Source of the DNA: Chromobotia macracanthus
Taxonomy: Eukaryota > Chordata > Actinopteri > Cypriniformes > Botiidae
Length of the DNA: 64,000 bases
Direction of reading: 5' to 3'
NCBI GenBank assembly: GCA_036877525.1
Contig: JAZGTH010000041.1
Location: forward strand, 3,626,001 to 3,690,000
Part shown: one piece after another, positions 24,210-35,811 of the stretch
Layout: every line of letters starts with the position of its first letter
How positions within the stretch are numbered: the stretch's first letter is position 1
The notes under the pieces: model-generated
What the model saw: only the letters and a program-made list of their open reading frames with translations
Databases searched by the model: none
What the model was told of the DNA's origin: nothing
Program-made: the position numbers and the translations under genes

Positions 24210-25435
24210 AGTTGCAACTTTAGAAAATGTAATTTTTCTCTTTTGGAACAAAATATTGACAGCATCATCATCAACTTAATAGCATATAATAACCCCTGTT
24301 TAAATAAAAAAAAACACATCAACACAGGAAAGAAAACTGAATTTATTAAACTATTTTATAGTGTCTTTAAAACTAATGTCATATAATACTTTCATTCTGC
24401 CTTAAAAACATCAATAGAACAATAGAAGCCAATATTATCGCCCCAACACAGCAAGGGGACTAAGCAGCAGGTACTTAATACAGAGCTTTAAAAATGCAGA
24501 AGATACTATCAACTTGGGATTTAATTAGCACCCAGCTCAAGCTGCCTGAAACAAAAAGTCTGTTGGAGGTAATGAATCCATGCTCTTCTAATTCTCCTTC
24601 CTCCAAAACCAAGTATCCCATCAATGGGGCCTTTCTAAAAGCACCTCTTCAAAGTTCAAGAAATATTTGAACGTAACTTCTAAAAGGAAAGTTGAAGGTT
24701 CAAATGATAAGTATAAGATATGTTCTGCTTGACATGATAAAATGATCCACTTTTGTTAATGTGGTTTTGTATCCAAATGTATTTACATATATATGCAGTA
24801 CTCATATGTGTAACATTTATTCCACATTGTTGAAATACTTAATACTTTATCAAAAGCCCTAAAAATAGTTTCAATGCTTTCAAAGACCCTTTACCTCAGG
24901 CAAACTTTTAGTCTCCTTGGATTGCTAGTGTCTTTAAATGTATGTTATGTTGAACCATTGTTCAATAAATCCTCCAGTTATTTGAACATTACTACAAAGA
25001 GTGTTTACACTGTTGGCTTTGTCTGCTTGATTCTGTAAAATGGAGCCATATTTTCTGGCCCCAAACCCTTCCTTCAGTTTAGGCATCATTTCATGCTAAA
25101 TTGATTTAATTGAGCTACACGCATCCACCCATCATGAAATTAATGCACTTAACTCTTGTAGGTTAATAAATATGTTCTAAAGCAAAACAATTAGTGAAAG
25201 AAATCGATTAATTAAGTGATCAATACTTCACTTATCAATGCAACATACAGTGCTAAATTCAAACACAGAGGCATGACTCTAACTCAGAATATCTTTCTTA
25301 TGTGTCTCGTGACAAAACATGCATATGAAAAGTAGTGACAAGACACACAAGAACCAATGAGAGTCAAGTTATCGGCATTCCTGCATATTTGAATTTAGTG
25401 ATCTTTGTTTCTTTACATGGATACACGTATCATTT
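24210..25435. other. AT-rich non-coding DNA
   Basis: No gene, transposon end or RNA feature was recognised. The stretch 24,480-24,600 is less AT-rich and non-repetitive. The chromovirus LTR begins directly after this interval. Confidence 0.4.
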
Positions 25436-25440
25436 AATAA

Positions 25441-26057
25441 TGTCACAGACGACAAGAGATCCAATAGCGGCAATCAGTTTCATTCACAAAACAGAGCAAT
25501 ACACAGTCAACTGCAAAGAGAAAAAAAACCCAAAGCGGCAGCTCCAGCGCAGGCGGGGTGGGAGAGAGGAAGGCAGCTGGACCCGGGAGGGTGACAGGCA
25601 GAGCAGGAGAGCGGTTGAGCAGTGGATGGGTGGAGGCGTGGGTGGCCGGGCAGAGAGGCGAAGAGAGCAGGAGCGTCACTGCGGAAATCGGGGGGGAAGA
25701 ATGAGAGAGAGAGGGACTGGAACAGCGTACTGAAAAAATAAAAGAAAATATGACAAGAGAACTGGCTGGAATCTCAGACTAGGACTGGACAATAAAGGTA
25801 AGGAAACCGGTTTCAACCGAGATGATCTGACAATAGACAGAGAACATGAAGGACTAAAATAGGGGAGAAAATCAAATCAGCGCAGGTGAGGGTAATAATT
25901 AGAAATGAGGAAACAAGGGGGCGGGAAAGACGAAGACGCTGGAGCATGTGGTGAGCTGTCAAAACAAACCCGCATGCTCTGACAGAAAACACAACACAAG
26001 ACACGAAGAACAAATGGACAAAAAAGAACCCGGGGTGATCACACAAAGGATCTTACA
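25441..26057 (-). repeat. Chromovirus 3' LTR (617 bp)
   Basis: On the minus strand the LTR starts TGTAAGATCC and ends TCTGTGACA, giving TG...CA ends. Its R-U5 portion (25,480-25,695) is directly repeated at 28,611-28,818. The start lies 6 bp downstream of a G-rich purine tract, as expected for a 3' LTR. The general plan of the U3 part parallels the 5' LTR of the plus-strand copy at 40,761, including a GTGATCA word near the start and a C-rich block. Confidence 0.9.
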
Positions 26058-26062
26058 GTACA

Positions 26063-26082
26063 ACCCCCCCCCCACCCCAGGA
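26063..26082 (-). promoter_or_regulatory. Polypurine tract
   Basis: On the minus strand a run of about 15 G residues interrupted by one T lies just upstream of the 3' LTR. In LTR elements this tract primes second-strand DNA synthesis. Its position fits the LTR boundary. Confidence 0.7.
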
Positions 26083-26089
26083 CAGGGAC

Positions 26090-26650
26090 TACCTTGTCGA
26101 CAGCGGAAGTCCTCGATCAGTGAGTGATTCAGAATGTTGGATGTTGGAGTTGGACGGCACCCAACTCCGTTCTTCCAGGCAATAGCCCTCCCACTCCACA
26201 AGGTACTGAAAACCTCTGCCGGGCAGAGGTGGGGGGTTGAGAGGAGAAGCAGCACAGGCTTGATCTTCAAAATGTGGAAGACCGGATAAACCTGAGCGAA
26301 GGGGGAAGACGGAGCCTGACCGCCACCGGGCTCAACACCTTGGAGATCCTGTATGGCCCGATGAACCTGGGAGCTACCTTGCGAGATGGCACCCGGAAGA
26401 TCCTTAACGGAAAGCCACACACGTTGACCACAGGTGTATACAGGATGAAGGGTGCGGTGACAGTCGGCAGCTGCCTTGGTGCGTCATGAGGTCTGGGCCA
26501 AGACCCCCCTAGCCTTCTTCCAGGTGTGTCAACAGCGTCTGATGAAAGCTAGGGCCGATGGAATGGGACCAAGGACGGGAGGGGATAGGGAGAGGGCAAA
26601 GCAGACCACAGGGAGGCGCAGTAGAGGTCTTGTTCTGCACACAAACAAAC
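26090..26650 (-). pseudogene. Chromovirus integrase C-terminus and chromodomain remnant
   Basis: The minus strand gives blocks typical of the end of chromoviral integrase: an ALAFI-type stretch followed by RGVLAQTS, then a V.LS.KDLP-like block and VYPVFHI..IKPV. After a frameshift, YLVEWEGY and ERSWVPS are visible; these are the core of a chromodomain (about 26,140-26,220). In chromoviruses this domain is thought to steer integration toward particular chromatin. The integrase core with its DDE residues is absent, having been deleted between about 26,690 and 26,760. Frameshifts occur throughout. Confidence 0.85.
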
Positions 26651-26759
26651 CATACAATCAACCTCTAGGCTGAATGGATGTACTCAAGATTTTTATGATC
26701 TGTCTAGACCAATAAGGGCTGCACTACTCCCTCCAACCAATGGCGTCACTCCCCCAGAG

Positions 26760-28330
26760 CCACTTAACCACCAACAGCTCTCAGCCAATGGGAGAAATAG
26801 GCACAGGGATGCACCTTCCCATCACTCTCAGACCGCTGGGACAAGATGGCATCAACATCAGAGGCATCTATCTCCACAATAAATTGCTGTTTGGGGTCTG
26901 GAAAACAGAGAACAGGAGCAGAGATAAAATGGGACTTGAGCTTATTAAAGGCCTCCTGAGCCTGAGGATTCCACCTAAATGGCTGTTTAACAGAAGTGAG
27001 GGTAGTTAGCAGAGCAGCGACCGAGCCAAAGTTCCTGATGAATCACCTATAGAAATTGGCAAACCCCAGGAAATGCTGCAGTGCCTTGTGGGAGTTTGGA
27101 ACCAGCCATTCAGCCACAGCCTTTACCTTGGAGGGGTCAGGTTTGACCCCTTGGGCTGAAATTATGTGTCCAAGGAACGAAACAGACTCGGCGTGGAACT
27201 CGCACATCTCCGCCTTAACGTACAAGTGATTAGCCAGAAGCCGCTGTAAAACCCTCCTCACATGCTGAGTATGGACCTGGAGAGAGGGGGAAAAGATTAG
27301 AATGTCATCCAGGTAAACAAAGACAAACCTATTTACCCTACCTCTCAGCATGTCATTTATGAGGGCCTGAAAGACAGCTGGGGTGTTTGTAAGACCAAAC
27401 GGTAGGACTCGGTATTTAAAATGTCCCCTAGGGGTGTTAAAAGCTGTCTTCCACTCATCCCCCCTCTTGGATGCAGATGAGATGGTAGGCATTGCGGAGG
27501 TCTAACTTGGTGAAGACCCGAGCTCCCTACAGTAACTCGAAGGCTGACGACATAAGCGGCAGGGGATACCAATTCTTAACAGTGATGTCGTTCAAGCCTC
27601 GATAGTCAATACAAGGATGCAGGGAGCTGTCCTTCTTCTGAACAAAGAAGAACCCCGCACCAGCCGGAGACGAGGAGGGATGGATGAGGCCGGCCTTGAG
27701 GGACTTACTAATGTATTTGTCCATAGTCTCTCTTTCTGGACCAGACAGGGAATATAACCAACCCCGGGGCGGAGAAGTGTCTGGGAGGAGATCTATGGCA
27801 CAATCGTAGTGCCGGTGAGGTGGTAGTGACATGGCCCAAGACTTACTTAAGACCAAGTGGAGATCTCGGTACTCTGATGGGATCCCAGTTAGATCTGCTG
27901 CCTCGACCTGCAAAACAGGAGAAATAGAAACAGGAGAAGAGGCAGCACCCAGGCAAGACGCAAGACATGGCAGACTCCAAGCCAGAACCGTCTCAACCAA
28001 TCAACGTGAGGGTTGTGCTGGAGGAGCCAAGGATGGCCTAGGGTGATGGGAGCGCTAGGAGACTCAATAAGATAGAGCACAATCTCCTCATGATGACTTA
28101 CAAAGGTGGTGGAGTGGGTGATGACGGCAAGTGGGAGATAAGCCAGGGACCAGGCGGGAAGAGGTTTAGATAAGGGAGCAGAAGGAACTCCCCACCTGGC
28201 GGCAAACTGGAGGTCCATAAAGTTTCCCTCCACCCTGGAATCCAGGAGAGCCTGCAACAGAGCAGAGACGTCCTGAAAATAAACACAACACTCAGAATAA
28301 AACAAAGAAGATTGGGGAAAGGTTTTAGAG
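26760..28330 (-). pseudogene. Chromovirus protease, reverse transcriptase and RNase H remnants
   Basis: From 28,330 downward the minus strand shows an aspartic protease region with LLDSRVEG where LLDSGAEG is expected, so the catalytic DSG is altered. This is followed by a HNPHVDW block. RT starts around 27,960, with FFFVQKKD, CIDYRGLND and YPLPLM; after a gap it continues through PFGLTNTPAVFQ and the catalytic YLDD (27,304-27,315) to FLGHIISAQGVKPDP. The RNase H start is readable to about 26,780 (FIVEIDASD). Several frame changes occur between blocks, and the segment around 27,500 lacks the RT sequence between the two frames. Confidence 0.9.
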
Positions 28331-28391
28331 AGACTGCCCATCAGTACTCTCCTCTCTATGGATGGGCCCTGTCTTTTATTAGACACGAACT

Positions 28392-28600
28392 GGCAAAGTG
28401 AGCACCGTACAGGGACCCCGAACCAGGCTATGTTGCTTCTGTTGGGGAGTGAGCTTCATCCTCCCCAGCTGCATGGGCTCAGGGTCACCGGGGAGAGCCT
28501 CAGCCTCAGGAGATGGACAGGAGACAGGCCGGACCCCCTCCTTCATCCAGGATGAACAGGATCCAGGCCACCCGACACTGACAGCGACTGGAGAGGTGAA
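28392..28600 (-). pseudogene. Chromovirus gag C-terminal remnant
   Basis: The minus-strand frame gives DPEPMQLGRMKLTP, the linker just before the CCHC zinc knuckle in Sushi-type Gag. The knuckle itself is not recognisable, and the frame ends in VRV soon after. Upstream, the frame runs straight into LTR sequence near 28,605, so most of Gag, together with any leader and primer-binding site, is missing. Confidence 0.75.
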
Positions 28601-28610
28601 GCATGCTGCT

Positions 28611-28818
28611 TCATTCACAAAACAGAGCAATACACAGTCAATGGCAGAGAGAAAAAACACAAAAGCAGCAGCTCTGGTGCAGGCGGGGAGGGAGAGAGGA
28701 AGGCAGCGGGACCTGGGAAGGTGACGGGCAGAGCAGGAGAGTGGCTGAGCAGTGGATGGGTGGAGGCGTGGGTGGCCAGGCGGAGAGGCAAAGGGATATC
28801 AGGAGCGCCACTACGGAA
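28611..28818 (-). repeat. Chromovirus 5' LTR remnant (R-U5 part)
   Basis: This is a direct repeat of 25,480-25,695 in the same orientation, from the word CATTCACAAAACAGAGCAAT to about 28,818. It lacks the U3 part and the last ~40 bp of the LTR, and is fused to gag instead. Confidence 0.85.
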
Positions 28819-28848
28819 TCCAGCCCCATACTCATCCTAATTTAGTGA

Positions 28849-28850
28849 GA

Positions 28851-28896
<46 letters not shown>

Positions 28897-28897
28897 T
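28849..28897. repeat. (AT)n microsatellite
   Basis: About 45 bp of alternating AT with two AAAT interruptions, adjoining the truncated edge of the chromovirus. Confidence 0.95.
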
Positions 28898-28899
28898 TT

Positions 28900-30625
28900 G
28901 ATACCACAAACTTGGGAAGCTTTGGCAACCGGATCATTAATCAATACTCCCCCAAAACATATTTTATAAGTTCAAGTTTCAAGTTTGTTTCTTGTAAAAA
29001 CTCCTGCTCATGTGCAGTCAGTCAGTCTGTGTGTGTGTGTGTGTGTATATATATATTAACATTACACATTATATTTGGAAAACAAGCACTGTAGGTGTTA
29101 AAAAGATGTGTGCTTGTGCTTTTCCTATATCTTCAGAATACTGCTTTCGTGCCTATATAACCTTTTTTTCACTGTTTGTGCATACAAATGTTAAGAGTTG
29201 TGGATATATCTTCCCACCGTTTAATGTAATAAATCCTCACTCTGCATGTGTGGGATGCAACACATTTGGACTTATACTGTTATTAAACAGAAGGCTCAGG
29301 TCCTGTTAGATGTGTTTCTTCTTGGCACTTTTACTTTTGGGTTTATTTTCAATTCTGCTAACAGATTTCAACTTTTTTGTTAAATAAAGGTAACATTAAA
29401 GCTGTTTTCAAAACTTTTCACCATGCCATCATAGTTTATTTGGTTTATTTGGCTTTATCGATAAAGCATATCGATAAAGCTTAAATAAAATAAATTAAAG
29501 CTTAAAATACAATAAAATACATAACACATGATGTTTAAAAAATAAAAAGTTAAAAAATAATCAGGTTGTCTAATCAAGGTGCCATTTTTGTAAATTATTA
29601 TTTTATATTATATAAAATACATATAAAATTAGCTTTAGCAAGAAAAACATTTTAAGTAAATCTTAAACCATTTTATTCAGTTCGTTTTTAAATGATGCCA
29701 TAGAATGTGTGGTGATTTGAGATGAAAATGGTAAAAATAACACAGCTTTGTAGGTTCAGGTTCAATGTTAAATACTGTTAAATTAAACTTTAAAACTGAA
29801 CTTCTGAGGACAGTGTCTGACGTGTTCTGTTTTGGTCTGCCTCTCTACAGAGCTGTATTAACACAGGTTATTTTGCTCACATGAGATTCACCAATGACAG
29901 AAATCCACTGAAAGAAGTGAGCGAACAATAGCAAATTTATTTAAAAATGAAATTATTCATGAAATGAAGATTAGACTAAAGTCACTTATTTTATTTCACT
30001 ATGTTATTTCACTTATTATTATAAATACAATAAACTTTTTTGAATGACATGAATTTAATATTTTATGAATCTGAAAGGATTAAATAACATTTATTGTGTG
30101 TATGAAGTTGTTTAAATATAAAACGGCTTGCATTTAACATGTAATGACTCAACATTTCTGACTTTACAGCACTGACCTTAATCACATTATAATTAATATA
30201 AGTAAAAAGAAAATAATTTGCATTTTAATTCGCATTTGCTTTGCATTTTATATGTTGTCCATCCCTTGACCAGGTCTCATTTTTCATTATATAAAAACAA
30301 ACATAAACTGGAAAGAAACTTAGTGCAGCACTAATTCACTCCTGGATACATGGTAACATTTTCTGTCATAGTAAAAAGATTCTATGAGCTAAGAGCTACT
30401 AACACAAGGTAAATGTAAGAAATAAGGTATAAGAGGCTTTGCTATATTGTGAATATAGATGTGACTATATTTGCAGTATGGCACAGCTTGTGGTCCTTAT
30501 TGTTTTTATAAATATAGATTATTGCCATTCAACAAAAATATTGAGCTATAGGTGTTACACAATGATATTAATAATATTTTTGTGAAGAAGTTAGCACTGC
30601 ACTATTGTCCAGTCAGAATCTAGGA
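28900..30625. other. AT-rich DNA with small repeats
   Basis: A TG run merging into TA lies at 29,028-29,056. A perfect 16-bp palindrome, GCTTTATCGATAAAGC, lies at 29,452-29,467, and its right half is repeated a few bases later. Otherwise the stretch is featureless, with no gene recognised. Confidence 0.45.
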
Positions 30626-30633
30626 CAACAATT

Positions 30634-30970
30634 TGTCACAATGTGGGGTAAAAACACAAAGGCAAAAAGACATCTTAAATAATCCACAAGACAAGACCAG
30701 GAACAGGCAGAAACTAGGGAAATTATGAAGCCACAGCAAACAAACATCCAAGATAAAAACAATAACTGACAAAGAACAAAAGGAAACACTGGGGTAAAAA
30801 TAGACAAAATAATTAGGGGAAACAAGACACAGGGCAGTGCAACAGGGACAGGACAGCTAGAAAGTAGAAAGTAGGACAACTAGAAAGTAGGACAAAACTA
30901 CAAAATGACATGAAATACAAAATACAAGTTTACAAAATAAAGGTACAAACAAACAAGCAGACACATGACA
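30634..30970 (-). repeat. Solo LTR (337 bp)
   Basis: On the minus strand it starts TGTCATGTGTCTGC and ends CATTGTGACA, giving TG...CA ends. It is strongly T-rich in its sense orientation, as in many LTRs, with a GGATTATTTAAGATG word as a possible TATA region. The flanking pentamers are CAATT and GAATT, an imperfect (4 of 5) duplication. It is related in part to the LTR-like block at 17,762-18,068. No internal element sequence is attached, so it is probably a solo LTR. Confidence 0.65.
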
Positions 30971-32090
30971 GAATTATTACCATTTTAGAAACACCAATGA
31001 GACACACCAGAACACAAACAAGAGCTTTAAAATAAAAGCCAACAGGAAATTATCACATTCAAAGACAGAAATAAACAATAATCCTCAATTCCCATAACAC
31101 AATTGACAATAGTGCAATACAAATAAATTTAACATCTTTAAATTTAAGATGCTGGATTTGATACAGCACATGGATATGATTTGTTATGCAATTAATAATG
31201 AGCTATGTGTAAATGTACCGTGTGCAAGATCTTAGGATCTGAACCTGGATCACAACCTGTGTGTGTGTTACACATAGCTCAAATGTCCCTACAAGAATTG
31301 TAAAAGTCACAAACACCTACATTGTGGGGACCAGCCAGTCAATACTGTTTAAGGGTGACTACTTTCAAGATGGTAGAATAAAAAATAGAATTATCATCAC
31401 AACATTATTCCCAGAGTAACATGCATAATGTATCATGACAAGAGTACCTGAATATGCATGACAGTCATTATTCTGACTAAAGAAACTGTGTGAATGTTTT
31501 ATGCAATCTGATAGGGAAAAAAATCCACATGCATTCTATTACCTGATCTCCTTAAATAATTCTACTACATCTCAGCTCTGGGTTGTGCATTAAATGATTT
31601 AGCTGGAACATCTGAAGCTGTCTATGGAAATCTGTGAATAGCCAGGTGGATGTGACATAGAATTAAGGACATAGAAACCCAAAGTGTAACAGATTGTCTG
31701 AATGCTAAGACTACATATTGATTTTGGATGCAATCACTTCTCATTACAACATATTGTAATGAAATTGGCTGTGTCAACAAATATCTGCAGACCTCCTGTG
31801 CTGAAAATACTGGCTGACTGAGTTACACTATTTACAATAGTCCTCATGCACCTCCAAGCCTTTTCTGTCTTTGGTATCTTCACTCCCCATCAATAAGTAC
31901 CTCTAGAGCAACACCAAACCTGAAATTGTTCCTGTTAACTCACATTATCCTGTATATTATGCAAACATTATTATTATAAACATTAATTAATTAATATAAA
32001 CATTATTAACTATTATTATGAACATTAAAACAATGAATTACTTTAAAATAAACCTACTAAGACTGAAGACAGCAAATAAGTACCCACCGA
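30971..32090. other. Non-coding DNA, nothing recognised
   Basis: AT-rich sequence without open frames of interest. The stretch 31,560-31,760 has a more balanced composition but no repeat or coding features. Confidence 0.4.
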
Positions 32091-32094
32091 AAAC

Positions 32095-32665
32095 GCTTAA
32101 GAACTCCCTTGAAAACACAACACCTTGGACGGGACGTGGAGAACCTGAGTGATCTATCCCCAGACATGGTGGCCACTATCACTCAGATGGGGGCTCCTAC
32201 CGGCGGGCTACGCTGTGAAGTAGAGCCTCTTCACTGACTGGTATTCTTCCCGTGGAGAAGACCCCTGTATTGCCCGATCAGCTCTGTGCTTTCCTTTCTG
32301 CAGTAAGGCTTGGAATGGAGGTTGTCCCCCTCCGCCCTGAAGGTGTACGTGGCCGTTATATCGGCCCATCACCTAGCAGTTAAAGGTAAGAATTTAGGAA
32401 AGCATGAGCTGGTCATCAGGTTCCTGAAGGGCACCTGGAGACTGAATCCCCCATGGCTGCCCCTTTTTCCCTCTTGGGACCTTTCCGTAGTCCTTCCGGG
32501 CTACGGGGAGCCCCTCGCGAGCTGCTTGAGTCAGTTGAGCCGAAAAGTCTGTCTCTCAAGACAGCGCTCCTGGTCGCGCTTGCCTTCATCAAGAGGGTTG
32601 GGGACCTGCAGGCTCTGTCAGTCAGCAACTCGTGCCTAGAGATCGGGCCTGCCTACTCTCACATT
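32095..32665 (+). pseudogene. DIRS tyrosine recombinase fragment
   Basis: This GC-rich block has a plus-strand frame reading LSPSALKVYVAVISAHHLAV and then LGKHELVIRFLKGTWRLNPP, followed after frame changes by SLKTALLVALAFIKRVGDLQ and LSVS..CLE. These are successive blocks of the N-terminal and central parts of the fish DIRS recombinase. The catalytic C-terminus is lost. No inverted repeats were found around it, so it is an isolated fragment. It is less eroded than the copy at 16 kb. Confidence 0.85.
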
Positions 32666-32808
32666 AACCTGTCAATATTACCCTGTGTATGTGTTCCCTC
32701 CTTGCATTCATTTACTCTTTATCAATGCTGGGATTGTTTGGGAGTTGTATAATCTTATTGGTAGTTGTACACAACCTGGAAATAATAACATTTGTGCTGT
32801 GGCACAGT

Positions 32809-32880
32809 GGGTAGTATGCATGCTCTAAGCATGCTATAAGAGTTTTTCTGTGTGTGTCACGTGTGTCAAGTTTTCTGACA
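32809..32880 (+). repeat. Possible tRNA-derived SINE head (weak)
   Basis: TGGCACAGTGGGTAG fits a pol III A-box, followed by GCATGCTCTAAGCATGC, which could form an anticodon-like stem. No convincing B-box follows. Confidence 0.25.
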
Positions 32881-33825
32881 ATTTTTTTAGGCTGTAAAAC
32901 AATATCTTTACCTTTAACTGTTTGGAAATGATACCTGATTATCTGTACTTCCTCATTATTTCACAGAACTGTATCGACCAAGTTTTAGAACAAGTTATAC
33001 ACTCTCTTAATATTCAGCAGTTGGGAACACATGCCAGCGCAGTCCAAAATAATAAATCACGGTATAATCAGAGCTGTAATTGTAAAACATACAGAAGAAA
33101 TTCAGTGTTATGACCTCTATCACCAATTTTAATGGACGGAGACGCTTTCCAATGCTACCCAGTCAAACTGACAGGAGCAATATCACACTTCTTTAATAAA
33201 TTAGGCATATTCGGGCAAGATAATTGTTTCTTTAGCACTTCGAGCACATGTTTGTCAGTGGATGGATGCAGTAAAAATCATCTGTAGGGCTACACCTGAT
33301 AGTGTTAACAACCTTTGCAGCCCAGGAACACATTTCATTTAAGTGGACGACATTGAAATAGATCTTATAAAAAAGTCACTGTTTAAATAAAACAGAGAAA
33401 TAAAACCTCAAGCTGTCAGAACTGGAAGTACCAAAAGTATTAGGCACATTTTGCTAGGTTTTTGCTAGAAAAAGCTAGTGGACATTTTTAAATTACAGTT
33501 TAAGATTTCTACTCACTCATATAGGCTTGAATAATGATGTATTTGACCACCGTTGAACTTTGTGTCTGTCATATTTTGACTCATAGCGTAATATATATGC
33601 TAATTTTCTTAAGTCATCAGGCTATATCCTCAGATTCCTCCCTCTATTAAGAAAAAAGTCTGCAGTAAGATAATATGAGCAGCGGAGGAGTTACTATAGT
33701 CAAGCTAGAAAAATAGTATGGGGGTGAGTTTTTCATACCGTTGAGTGGCTTTTTGGGTTATTTATTACTTTACATTTTAGTACTACATTAAATAAAAATA
33801 CAATTCACGGTGTAACAATTGTAGA

Positions 33826-34010
33826 AGAGAATAAAGTCATAATGTTTTGAGAATATTCTCGTAACAGGCCTTTTACAAGAATAAAGTGGCAAGATTAAAA
33901 GATTAGTAATATTTTGCCAATAAAGTCAAAATGGTGAGAATAAAGTGTTGGCGTTAATGTAATTTAATTTTCGGAATTGTTATAGCATTACAAGAATAAA
34001 GTTGTTGTTA
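33826..34010. repeat. Degenerate minisatellite, unit near 'GAATAAAGT'
   Basis: The word GAATAAAGT recurs at about 33,829, 33,890, 33,939 and 33,991, with the related CAATAAAGT at about 33,919. The copies are separated by AT-rich spacers resembling CGTAATNTTACGAGAATAAAGT units found in fish genomes. The units are strongly diverged. Confidence 0.55.
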
Positions 34011-34119
34011 CGACTCTTATATCATCTCAATCTTGCTCTTTAGAAACTGCCCTACTAAAACTTATACACAGTAGATGAGTGCATAATACATAATATGAGA
34101 GCATAACATATGGTCTAGA

Positions 34120-34205
34120 TCCCAGAATATCAAAATCTTCAAGAGGAGGCAGGTCATCTTCATACCTGACCTCTAAACTCTGGAATCATCTCCGTAACCA
34201 ACTCT
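34120..34205 (+). pseudogene. Possible LINE ORF2 C-terminal scrap
   Basis: One plus-strand frame reads SLKSSRGG and then SSSYLTSKLWNHLRNQL before a stop. The LWN.L pattern followed by a basic region resembles the last part of ORF2 in several fish non-LTR retrotransposons. It is only about 25 residues and the family cannot be named. Confidence 0.35.
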
Positions 34206-35510
34206 AAACTGTTAGTTTAGATGTACACTTAAGACTAATTTCTATAGTCAGCTCAACCTGAATCAAAAACATACTTCTGTCAAATAATATAACCTTCAAA
34301 TAATTTGTAAATGGATTTTGCACTAATAGTAGTCTGCTTTCATTCCATGTCTCATCCTTGAGTTTCCGAGGATACCATAGAATGACAGACCTAGCTCCAG
34401 TTCAAGCAGATGTTAAGTGATGCTACGTCCTGCCACAACCATACCTTGCACCAGACAGGAAAAATTGTGTATGTATATATATGTGTGTGTGTGTGGTGTA
34501 TATACATATACATGGCCATATGTTAAGACACATACACTTGCTTAGTTTATTAGTGTTTGTGGTATAAAAAGCAGTGAAAAAGCTTTTAAATTATGTGTTG
34601 TGTTTTTGAAACCAGGTTTTGATTTGGTTTTGATTTATTTGCTTAGAACTGTGTCCATTCTTGGATACAAGGAGGTTATAAAGGCAACAGAAGGAAATAC
34701 AGGCTGAAAACCTATCAGCACAAAACAGTGACCACTTTATCTGGCACCAGCAACCACAATTTTGTTTCATTCAACACCAGCCTTAGAGCGGTACATTGCA
34801 ACAAAGGAGGAAGTTAACAAGCAGTTGTTAGTCACCTCCCCAACCCTCAGAGCAACCTCATTATTTACCTCATTGTCCTCAAATAACCCACAGCATTTCG
34901 CAGTAAACTCAGGTTTCTTCCATTCTCTCTTATACTAATTCACTTTCTGTTTCTCTTTCAAGCCCGGATAATTACACAAAGGCTTCACAATGCTAATACA
35001 GTTCAAGGGATTAAACAGCTTTAAAGCCTGATAATTTGATGGAGATGTCTGAGTTCTGGGATATAAATGAATTTGTTGTTGGCATGTTACATCTTTACTG
35101 GCCTCTTATGTGGAGGTAACAGTCATTTGTAACTTAATCTTGAAACCCAAAATGTTTCTTTCATGAGGCTAAACTAATAATATATATTTGCACAGGTCTA
35201 AACTTTGCAAAAAAGCAAAACTTTGAGAAAATATTCAGTAACCATCTCCTTCAACAGCTATTGCTTGGGAATTCTTAAAAACCTGATGAAAAGCCATCAT
35301 TTTGTGGCTGTGTGAGCAAGTTTTGGATCCAAAGTCCTCCTCGCCTTGGCTAATTTAAAAATTGAAATCATTCCCAATGGCAACTTTTTAGATCAGTCTT
35401 TTAAAATTTTAATGACATAACACATAATTTGAATATGTTCCATGGAAATGTGGGCATTTGATGAGTAAACTTGACAGCTAACATAGCATGAATAGTTAGT
35501 CAAAGTGACT

Positions 35511-35602
35511 ATACAGGTATACATCCACATGTGTTCCCTGGGAATTGCACCCACAACCTTTGCTCTGCTAATGCAATGCTCTACTAACTGAACTGCAGGA
35601 AC
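35511..35602 (-). repeat. tRNA-derived SINE, 5' head fragment
   Basis: The reverse strand starts GTTCCTGCAGTTCAG, followed by TAGAGCATTGCATTAGCAG and an AATTCCCAGGGAAC region. These correspond to the A-box, anticodon arm and B-box of a fish tRNA-derived SINE (HAmo/V-SINE-like from memory). The 3' body is missing. A longer copy lies at 56,862-57,029. Confidence 0.7.
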
Positions 35603-35811
35603 ATCATGGTTTGAACAAGGAGAAGGGAAGATTTTTTACAGAGATGACTTACAGAATGACTTAAGTGTCAATATGTTTCTCACATATAACTATCACATGG
35701 TTAGACGATTTGGAATATATTGTATTAGTGATATAGATTTTTTGCATTGTACTTTATATTATTTTAGAGCTTGAAAGTCATGCACTTTCTTTAGCAAAGT
35801 GCTTTAACACA

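Larger units (their letters stand above)
25441..28818 (-). mobile_element. Sushi-type chromovirus (Ty3/Gypsy), internally deleted
   Basis: Read on the minus strand, the order is: partial 5' LTR (28,818-28,611), gag C-terminal remnant, protease, reverse transcriptase, start of RNase H, deletion, integrase C-terminus with chromodomain, purine tract and complete 3' LTR (26,057-25,441). The pol order PR-RT-RH-IN and the chromodomain place it among chromoviruses. A related copy lies at 40,761-44,606 on the plus strand. The loss of most of gag, of the rest of RNase H and of most of integrase, together with frameshifts, makes it non-functional. The 5' outer boundary is truncated and adjoins an AT microsatellite. 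Confidence 0.92.

Noticed and set aside
28638..28835. Short protein frames within the chromovirus LTRs
   Set aside because: These lie in LTR non-coding sequence, repeated at 25.5 kb, and their Pro/Leu-rich translation reflects CT-rich DNA.
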